Shown: positions 9,780-18,600 of the stretch, piece after piece
How the letters are laid out: every line of letters begins with the position of its first letter
Position numbering within the stretch: the stretch's first letter is position 1
Notes under the pieces: model-generated
The model's input: only the letters and a program-made list of their open reading frames with translations
What the model was told of the DNA's origin: nothing
Database searches by the model: none
Translations under genes and position numbers: made by a program
Origin: Plakobranchus ocellatus
Taxonomy: Eukaryota; Mollusca; Gastropoda; Plakobranchidae
Direction of reading: 5' to 3'
Assembly: GCA_019648995.1 (NCBI GenBank)
Contig: BLXT01003024.1
Coordinates: 719,531-739,929, forward strand
DNA length: 20,399 nt

Positions 9780-9824
9780 AGCTCTGACTCATTCAAAATA
9801 AGCTCCGACTCATTCAAACTAAGC
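9780..9824 (+). repeat. 21-bp tandem duplication containing TGACTCA
   Basis: AGCTCTGACTCATTCAAAAT is followed directly by AGCTCCGACTCATTCAAACT, a 21-bp step with few differences, and then a third partial AGCT. The first copy contains TGACTCA, the AP-1 consensus; the second has CGACTCA. Any regulatory meaning is speculation. Confidence 0.8.
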
Positions 9825-10566
9825 TTTTAAAAAATTTTTTTTTAATTTAAATGTTACATTTGACCTCTGACATTGAAGAGAGGCTGTTATGCTCTAAACT
9901 ACTTAAAAAAGTTAAGCAGTGGAAGTAGATTCTTTATTTGTAAAAGGAGGCTGTACTTAGTAATTGTTATATCAGGATGTTTCTGAGGATTTTTTTTTCT
10001 TTTTTTTAAGTGCATTTAAATCATCCATATTTTTAACAATGTTTTTGGGCACTAGATGAGTGTTTAATTCCTCAAGTATTAATATACATAAAAGAGTGTT
10101 ATGCTATATAGCAGGGCTCAGCAGAGAAGAAAATTGCTCCTCAAGAGTCAAGAAGTCACATGTTTCAAAACACTGCTCTACTTCTACTATCCAAAGGTTG
10201 TTTTTGTAAACTTTTCCTTGCACTGGCAAGAAGTGGAATTTTCTATTTTAAGTTTATGCTGATATGAAAATTATAAAAGATTACAACTGTGAATTTATCT
10301 TCAAGAAATTGAAAAGAAGGGGAAGGGGAAGTATGTAAATGGACTTTGTTATTTCAGAGTTCCATCTGTTGAAAGTTATATATATAGGTAAGTTTTTCCT
10401 GATTCTTGTATTTACTTTCAGGACAAGTTATTATGAAAGACTTCATGACTGTTATTCACTTCATAGCAGAAAGAGAAAAAAGTTTTCTGAAGCTTTAGTG
10501 CCATAATACTTTAGAAATTTAGTACAGACAATAGAATAGACCCAAGGGCAAAACCTTAAACCAGAG

Positions 10567-10568
<2 letters not shown>

Positions 10569-10615
<47 letters not shown>
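10569..10615. repeat. (TA)n microsatellite
   Basis: About 23 uninterrupted TA dinucleotides (47 bp). Perfect and long, so probably polymorphic in length; assembly length may be approximate. Confidence 0.97.
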
Positions 10616-10617
<2 letters not shown>

Positions 10618-11061
10618 ACATTCTCTTATAATCTTATATAGTCATAATTTCAATAGCCCCACCCATGGTGCTGTATCCAGAATGTTTTATTGTATTAGGG
10701 TACAACGTTTTCTCTGACAAACATTTCAGTATTAGCCTACATTCAAATTATGATTGTAAGACTGAAAGTGGTTTTGAGAGCAATAGTTTTCGTTGTGCGA
10801 GAATCTAAGCCTGATAATCAAGATGAATGAAAACGGGATGAGCTTGATGTTATTTGAATACAGAAGAGTGAAATTTTTTGACAACTCAAATAATGAAGAC
10901 CGAGAAAGATCATATTTGGCAAAGTCCACTGTAAGCTCATGAATTCATGAATAAGTCAGAGTTGTGTCCCTTACAGCAGGAGGCCTACACTGTAACGTAT
11001 TACTGGGCGTTTGGTCAGTTTGGAATTTAACAGATTTATCTTATGTTTTTTTTTTTTTTTT

Positions 11062-11390
11062 GATGTGCTAAGTACAGAGCAGGTAAACCTGGGGAGTGTG
11101 AAAAATGTATTAAATAATATCTCTCAAGGCACTGAATAGAATGGGAAAAATCATATGTTTGATATGAATGCTAAATACAGTATGAGAAAACCGGAGAGGT
11201 ATGAAAGATTTTATTGATAAAACTATGTCCCTTGAGTCAATTGAAGATGGGTGAAAAATTATGTATTTGTGTTTGATACCCTAAATACAGTATGAGAGAA
11301 CTTGAGGAGTATGAAAGATTTTATTGTTAAACAATGTCGCTCAAGACAGCGAAAGGTCGGAAACCTCTTGAAAATCTAGTATTTGTATTG
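11062..11390 (+). repeat. About 110-bp tandem repeat, three copies
   Basis: CTAAATACAGTATGAGA begins copies at 11171 and 11281 (step 110). The related CTAAGTACAGAGCAGG begins a more diverged copy at 11068 (step 103). Later in each unit come ATGAAAGATTTTATTG (or AAAAATGTATTAAAT in the first copy), then a TCCCTTGAGTC / CGCTCAAGAC / TCTCAAGGCAC-like block, then TATGTATTTGTGTTTGATA. No frame is conserved across copies. Confidence 0.78.
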
Positions 11391-11583
11391 GTACTTTTCA
11401 TGTTTATGTTTTGATTTTAATTTTTTCCAAACCGAATTTTTTTTGAACTGAAGATGCATTTCTTTAGTGTGTACATAAAAGCTATTCTAGTCATGATGTG
11501 CTTTACTTTTGCTTTATATCCTCCATCATCAATAAATTGTTACTAAGTTGTTGATATAAAACTTAGAAACCTTAGTGCTGTGA

Positions 11584-11608
11584 GAAAAAAAAAAGGAGGG
11601 GGGGGGGG
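11584..11608 (+). repeat. Polypurine A-run followed by G11 homopolymer
   Basis: A run of about eleven A, then GGA, then eleven G in otherwise AT-rich DNA. The length of the G run is prone to sequencing error. Confidence 0.8.
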
Positions 11609-12143
11609 TTCACTCTCAGAAATAATGAAAAAATACATGACATTTTTTGCTGAAATGGCTGATACCCTGAACCAAGTTCCATTCCATTACTGGCATGTTT
11701 TTTATAAGGGTTTAGATTGATCGTGAAAATACTGATGATGGTGAATAAAAATTAAAAAAAAAAAACCATGAAAATAAAAGAGATGCAAAGGGAAAAAAAA
11801 AATGGTTCAGTTACATAACAATCGAGCTTTGTGTTGTATTTATTCAGAAATTAACCTTGAGTGGAGATGAGCTTAGCTTTACCTATGAAAGAATGAAAAG
11901 CCAAAAGTAGAGAAGTGGAACAGACTTGTTTCTCTGTCTGCAGAATTTTTTATAGCTAGGCTAGAGAGTTGATGTTGATAAAGCAATGGTAAATTTTAGT
12001 TATTTAATTGAGGATTATGATTTGCAATTCAATTTATTTTGTGGGACTGCTACACATCTTTTTAAATGTTTTCAACTTTATTTGTATAAATGTTTTTGTA
12101 TTTGTAATTTGAGGTTATGCTCAAAATGAATTATTGTCATATG

Positions 12144-12149
12144 AATAAA
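12144..12149 (+). terminator. Alternative + strand poly(A) signal (AATAAA)
   Basis: AATAAA followed 40-70 bases later by a GT-rich tract (TTGTTGTGTGTTAAACTGG and on). The sequence before it, with TTTTTGTATTTGTAATTTGA, also looks 3'-UTR-like. It would imply a 7-kb CASD1 3' UTR or an unannotated transcript. Weak without RNA evidence. Confidence 0.25.
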
Positions 12150-14481
12150 AAAAACCCAAAAAACAAATAGACAACAATTTCTTTTTCTTGTTGTGTGTTA
12201 AACTGGTGTCTGTTATTGTCTTAAATCCGGTAATCGTTGGCGATTATTGTATTAAATCTTTGTCTCTCAAAAAGTCTTACTGTGTGAAGAGGGAGCACAG
12301 ATCCAGAGACACAATTTTTTTTTATTTCAACATAATTTATGCCAAAATGATTTTACCAATGCACTCAATTTAGAGGAAAATTTTGATATTCAATATGTTT
12401 GTTATAGTGACGGCTGCCATCGAGAATTTCTATTCACGAAGTCAATATTTAAAATGTATCTGGTCTCATACTTTTCACTCCAATTATTTCAAATTTGCTT
12501 TGCTGCTGAGCCAAGGAATGATGTCTCCACAATCATGAGAGCCCTGTTGTATATTATGAACAGATATATAGTTTCCATAATATATCCAAATCCCCATTTT
12601 TGGGAAAGTAAAAAAAAAGTTAATATTTTCACCCAATGTTCAGGATTTCAACAAAACTGGCTTAGATGTAAAAAAAAAAAAAATGCCAACTACAAGAAGG
12701 GTAACTACAAACGAAATTTCAGAAGAATCGGGCAATAAACAACTGCAGCTATAGTTTTTATGCAAAAAACATAACATTTTGAGAAAAATGCCTTTGAAGT
12801 CTGAAAAGTATTATATTAGAAAGAAAGGTTATCCACACATGAAGTCTGTTGCAAGGTCTAAGTGTTTGAACGTCTTCTTCATTTCTTAAGTCTGAAAAGA
12901 AAATGGATTCAAAATTGATGAATGTCTTGAAAATGTGCCAGCCTGGTATGCCGGGCCTCCTTTCCGGGAAGGATGTGTAGAAGATATAGAGAGTGTTTTA
13001 TCAATATAAGAAACAAGCAGATTGAGTTATATTTCAAATAGCTACAGGCCAGAGAAAAAGTTTTTTTTTGTTTCTAAATATTTTTAGTATTCTTTGATAT
13101 TGCTCTCAGTCTCAATTAAACAAACATCCATTCTTGACAAACATGTCACAAAAGTTTATGGATTTCTTGGTGAATTTGTGTAGTAAAATGGTTTATTTTC
13201 ATATATCTGTTAAAACATGAATACCAATATGTCATTTCTTGTTATTTATAACTCCCTCCCCCTTAAGTTGTCTAAGAGTGCCTATTCTTTGCTCTTTGAT
13301 TATGGATCACTGAAATCTTAAAATGTGGTTCAATTGAAAACAAACCCCAAAGCTTAATGGACAAAGTGAATGGCTGAGGTAGGCAAGTAAATTTCTAATT
13401 TTACTCAAATATTTAAGGATCAATTAAAAATAAATAACAAAAAAAAACAAAAAACAAAACAAAAGCAAAAACCACTACTGTAATTAAAACAACTGCATTC
13501 ATGTATGTAGAGTGTTCTGTCAGTTTGGGGTATAAGGCACTGCTGTGGTGTTTTGAGTTACAGATGTCATGTTATAGCTCAAAATCTTAAGGCTTGATTT
13601 GATTAAAGTTTTAAATCAATTGAATAAAATTTTGACTGAGATGTGCTCGTCCAAGTGTAATTAGAACAGATATAGTAGAAATCTATTATTTTCAGAAAAA
13701 TTAAGCTCAAAGATTTTTATATAACCATGGCAACGAGCATGATCTAACAATATAGACAAACTAAATTTTGCAGTAATTCTGAACTTGTAATGCCTGATGC
13801 TGTCATAAAATTTCATATCATTTCATTAAGTCCATTTAATTTTACAACACATGTTACACAGAATATCTCTCTTAAAACACAGAAAGAGTTGCCTGTCTTT
13901 CCCAGGTCAGGATTGGGTTCCTTACGTTTTCTAACTCTAATTCTGCATGCACTTTCAATCTACAAATAAAACTAGATTCCAATCTATTTCCTTGCCATTG
14001 CTGTTGCCTTTCTTACACTAGTCACAGTCTTTCACTGCATAACTCATGTATGAGAATGTCTAAATTTTCAAATATGTAATAAAACCTGAAAAGAAGCCAC
14101 ATTTAAAAAGTTAAGGTTTTCTTGACTACAACAACATTGAATACAATCAGGTTGGCATGTTGGTTTTAACAATTTTTGTGAAAAACCATACCAATCAAAG
14201 TTCAGAAAATAACTTGGGCCATTGTTTGAAAAAATACAGTTTAGAACATTTTCACACAGAGCTTCGTTTTTATGTCTCTATAGACCTAAAGATTAACAAT
14301 TAAAAAAAAAAAAAGACAGAATATGCATTAAAAAAATTTTGGGCTGAAATGCAGAAGCGTCAAATTGCATCTCATATGGATACAAATACAAGTTGCCAAT
14401 AAGAATAAAATAGTGCAACAGCATTTGATTAGGCAAGGCTAGTTTTAAAGCAAATTAGTATTAACATTTAACAAGGGCACT

Positions 14482-14487
14482 TTTATT
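14482..14487 (-). terminator. Candidate poly(A) signal for the minus-strand gene (AATAAA)
   Basis: On the - strand this reads CAATAAAAGTGCCCTTGTTA. It is the first AATAAA I find after the stop codon at 15486, giving a 3' UTR of about 1 kb that would include the 55/57-bp minisatellite. The downstream element TGCCCTTGTTAAATGTT is modestly U/G-rich. Confidence 0.35.
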
Positions 14488-14866
14488 GTTGCTCTACCTG
14501 ATTCTAGATGAGATTTTTCTGAAAACGAGGGCAAGGGGAAGGCGTGACCAAAGACAAGTACTGCTTCGCTGTCAAGATTAAGAAAAAAGTTGCATGCAAT
14601 AGACATGATCAGTGACATTTTTAAGCATTTTTTGCTATGGAAACAAAAATTAATGATTGTCTTTAAACTTGTAAACATTTATATACTCTTTAAGTCAACA
14701 AGCCTGAGTTTATGAAAAATATAGTCACACTGCTTTTGATTGGTGGTCCTCACACAATGAGTATATATATACATAAATACAGTCCGTGATATTTCAAACA
14801 TCTTCGAAAATTACTTTCAATTAAAAAAAAAGGCTTTGTGAGTATTTTAAACTACGGTTGGCGATT

Positions 14867-14911
14867 GATAAGTCGATGTTTTAGGGGGATTGAAAAGAAT
14901 ATCGACTCATC
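14867..14911. repeat. Imperfect inverted repeat around TCGAT
   Basis: GATAAGTCGAT (14867-14877) and ATCGACTCATC (14901-14911) pair at 10 of 11 positions across a 23-base spacer. Such TCGAT-rich inverted ends occur in some hAT-type DNA transposons, but no second terminus or target duplication was found. Confidence 0.35.
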
Positions 14912-15079
14912 CAGACACCTACTCATCCTTCATCCTTCAAAAGAGTATCAAACATACAACCAATAATTCTCTGTTTTTTTGTCCCTTTGTTAATTTTCAA
15001 TTGAACCTGGATCTCCATAGAGTGGTGGTTCTGATAAAAAATGGATCTAGCTTGAATGGAAAATAAATGGTGCACAGAC

Positions 15080-15525
15080 AGAACCAGATGTGTCAGCTAT
15101 TGTTCCTCTCTGCCTACAGACTAGATGCAATGACAGAACCAGATGTGTCAGCTATTGTCCCTCTCTGCCTGCAGACCACATGCACCAATAGAACCAGATA
15201 CATGTCACCTGTTGTTCCTCTCTGCCTACAGACTAGATGCAATGACAGAACCAGATGTGTCAGCTATTGTCCCTCTCTGCCTCCAGACCACATGCACCAA
15301 TAGAACCAGATATAAGTCACCTGTTGTTCCTCTCTGCCTACAGACTAGATGCACTGAAAGAACCAGATATGTCAGCTTTTATCCCTCTCTGCCTCCAGAC
15401 CACATGCACCAATAGAACCAGATATATGTCACCTGTTGTTCCTCTCTGCCTACAGACGAGATGCAATGACAGAACCAGATGTGTATCAGCTATTATCTCT
15501 CTGTGCCTCCAGACGGCGTTTGTAT
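15080..15525 (-). repeat. 55/57-bp dimeric minisatellite overlapping the end of the minus-strand gene
   Basis: AGAACCAGAT marks eight monomers at 15080, 15135, 15190, 15247, 15302, 15359, 15414 and 15471 (steps 55, 55, 57, 55, 57, 55, 57). Two monomer types alternate, giving a 112-bp higher-order unit. A-type carries TGTCAGCTATTGTCCCTCTC and CCACATGCACCAAT; B-type carries CACCTGTTGTTCCTCTCTGC and TAGATGCAATGAC. The eighth monomer is the most diverged and contains the stop and last codons of the - strand gene. Open frames on the + strand across the array (15067-15674) are repeat by-products. Confidence 0.92.
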
Positions 15526-15602
15526 TTGTAGAGAATTTCACGAGAATTTTCATCCATTTTTGGAAGTCCATTCACAAATTCTGCAAAATGTTTCACAGGG
15601 TG
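15486..15602 (-). CDS. Minus-strand gene, terminal exon with stop inside the minisatellite
   Basis: Acceptor TTTTTCCTCCAG at 15603. It encodes HPVKHFAEFVNGLPKMDENS, REILYKYKRR and LEAQRDNS, with TGA at 15488-15486. The last nine codons, stop included, fall inside the eighth monomer of the 55/57-bp repeat, which is unusual and is discussed as a finding. Confidence 0.82.
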   Translation of the reverse strand, partial: HPVKHFAEFVNGLPKMDENSREILYKYKRRLEAQRDNS

Positions 15603-18600
15603 CTGGAGGAAAAAAAAACAAGGGAGTTTATGACTAAACAAAATGGTGAATATGTACACATGAGTACATCTTAAGGCTAACATTATTCTTGCAATGTTAA
15701 TAGATCTTAAGGCAAATGTTTTTATGCAATTCTAACACTGAGTACAGCTGCGGGTTAAGCTAACATATTCTTTTCATTCTTAAGGCTAACATTGTGTACA
15801 ATTTAACACACTGAGCACAACTTGAGGCTGACAATATTTTGCAGTTTTAAGAGATCTTGAGGCTTTTTTTGCACACTTAAGTTGCTGAGTACAACTTAAG
15901 GCTAACATTGTGTACAATCTAAACACATTGAGCACAACTTAAGGCTAAAAAAACATTATTTAAATCCAGACTACTCAGGGTCTGGAACCCGACACGTCAG
16001 GTTTCAGCCTTGATTGAAGTCTAGAAACAAACATTTAAAATGTTAAGTCTATATGTGACTCACCATCTTGATGAGATGGGCTTGTATGCGTTCCTCTGTG
16101 TTTTCATTCTGCACTTGAGCCATCACCTGAGAAATAAATTTCTGCCTCAAGATTTCTGTCTCAACATTTTGCCTCTCCTGTCTGGGAACAGAAAAACAAT
16201 ATAAATATACCCACGGCATAGCAAATGTCAGAACAGTAATAAGCACTATAGCATTTGTGACCCAGCTATATAAAATGTGTAATGAGAGGTTTGGTCAGCA
16301 ATTTGTCCAACAGAGGTATAAGCAAAATAGACAGAGAGTGGCAAGAAAGATGATTGACAATAAAATGATGCAGTTTTGGCTCACAACATAAGGGGAAGGG
16401 CATAACTTTTCAAATCAATTTTTTCAATATATTTTAATTTTTAGATTTCTGTAACAGCTGATTTTTATGTAAAAAAAAAGTTGATTGAAGCATTCTGAGA
16501 GTCTCATTACCCAGAGTGAGCTGGTTAAAAAAATATTTTAAAATTAAAAGTAACTCTGTCATTTGCAGTGCAGACATACGGAGAAGGCTAAAGACATTCG
16601 AACAAAAGGGGAAAGTTATAATTTTTCAAATATATTTTAAAAATTTCTTTTAAATTTTTAGATCTCTGTAAAAGCTAATTTGTGTGAGCAAAAAAGTCAT
16701 TTGAAGCATTCTGAGAGCATTGGTACTTAGAGTGAGCTGGCTTGAACAAATATTTCAAAATTAGAAGTGACTGTGCCATTTTCAGCACGCTATTCACAAG
16801 GAAAGTCAACTTGTGTGTCATATATAAGAAGAGATAGCAGTTTTGATACATACATGACTTGGAGAGATTCTTGTGTGGACATTTCTATTTCTGCAGCTTT
16901 CTGTAAAATAAAACGAAATGGTGAAAAAGACAAAAAAGTATTGAAATTTTTTATGTGTGACAAAAACTTGAACATATAAAAAACAATTCTGGCATTGTTA
17001 TGATTTTTAATGAATCTTGAACATTTGTAATTGTCATTTTTTTTTTATTAGATAAAGCCTGAAAGGCAAAACATTTACTTTATATAAATACTATGTGTTG
17101 TTTAATCGGTTCAAATAAGTCTGAGTTGGTGGTTGCATTCTTTTACTATATTGATTTCATTTCCATCAAACACCGTTGCATCTTCAGGATCCTTAAACTT
17201 ATTTATATGTTTCTGAGAGTGTAATATTTGTATCCTTTTTTTAACTTCTACAAAAGCTTTTGAGAGAATTAAACACAAAATACTGCATCAACTCCCACAA
17301 ATGCATTTAGATGAAAAAATCTCAGAATCATTAGAACCATATACTGCAACTACCGCAAAGGGAATGTATACAATCAAGTCAGCTCTTTTGTAAATACTAA
17401 GTGTAGAGTACACCAAGACAATCTATGTTCTCTCTGTACAGCATAACCATCATGAAAAATCCAAAGGGCATGTCAAGAATCAAAGTGGATAGCAGATGAT
17501 TAATATAAAAATAAGACTGTTTTAAAAAGATAAGCAGATACAAAGTGCCAAAAAAGATGGGACTCTTTAAAGAGATGGTCATTAGCTACAAACACATACA
17601 AGTCATGTGCCCTTCAAACAAAGGCAAAAATTAAGGATCAGCCAGGCTAAAACTGTGTTTCAAAATGAAATATCTCTTCTCCAAAAGAACTTAATGGAAA
17701 CAAAGCAAACCACTCTAACATGAGGCTGAGGAAGGAAAAGATCCACGCTGCTGAAGAAGTAACATCATGGATAAGAGCAAAACAAAATATAGGACGTAAT
17801 CTCATGAAAAATCAAGACTCTAAATCTCCAAGGCTATGAAGCAAGGCACATGATTGGCTTGGGTCCAAATACCAGGGGTATATTTTTGTTAACACTTAAT
17901 TGGCCTGAAACAGATATACTGGCAAGCACAACCAAGTCACAAAAGAATGAATATTCTTGAAAAGTAGATATGTTCAAACAATCCAGTCTAGACCTAGACG
18001 GAGAAATGATAAGTCAAACATGCTTGAATGGAATTTTCAGAAATTTTCTGAAATTCAAGTCTACACTGCCAGTTTTAAGAGGAGGACTATAGAGGTTGGA
18101 GGATCTGGTCCATGGGGTTTTACTTGGGCTGGCAATATTTGTCCTGAAGATAGAAAATTTTCTCAAGATATCAAAATATGTAGAAATATAAAGAAAAAAA
18201 TAAAAGCTAAAGAATTTATAAAGTCAGCATGAAATCCAAACAAAATAAATCTCTTGCAGGAAAACAAAATAAAGTAAATCTAAAACAGAAAAAAAGAAAA
18301 TTAGTGAGAATCCTCTACCTTAGCAAGTCTCTGCTGTAGATTCTGCAAATGTAGTCTGTCCACAAGAGATGAGCTCAGGCCATACGATTCCAGAACTGGC
18401 TGTTTGGGTTTATTCACTTCTGTGTCTTGCCTTTGATCTGTAAAATCATTTAAATTGATGTTTAGGATTACTCTTAAATCTATATGGTGCTTTGCAATCT
18501 TTTACTCCTATACCTATACCTACAATAAGATTGACCACCACTATCACCACTGCTAATATAATTACAATAGACTACTGATAAGTCTATATCTTCAGGAGAT

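Larger units (their letters stand above)
5942..14481. other. Intergenic AT-rich interval between convergent genes, no gene seen
   Basis: About 8.5 kb without a recognisable exon, tRNA or rRNA on either strand. Reading frames here stay under about 95 codons, are composition-biased (Phe, Leu, Lys, Asn) and lack family motifs. Longest examples are 12454-12738 (+), 7934-8170 (-) and 14445-14678 (-). The interval holds several local duplications, a (TA)n tract and many A/T runs. Unrecognised non-coding RNA or decayed transposons could be hidden. Confidence 0.5.

Noticed and set aside
12454..12738. 94-codon + strand frame in the intergenic interval
   Set aside because: Lys/Asn/Phe-rich composition typical of AT-rich DNA, no motif, no clear start context or splice sites.
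15067..15674. Overlapping + strand frames with repeated LCLQT / TEPD-like peptides
   Set aside because: These are read from the 55/57-bp minisatellite on the strand opposite the well-supported terminal exon. A repeat artefact, not a secreted repeat protein.
17957..18232. 91-codon + strand frame with GGSGPWGFTW, resembling a PDZ loop
   Set aside because: Only five to six residues match the PDZ pattern. The rest of the domain, an ATG start and splice context are missing, and it is antisense in an intron. Probably chance.
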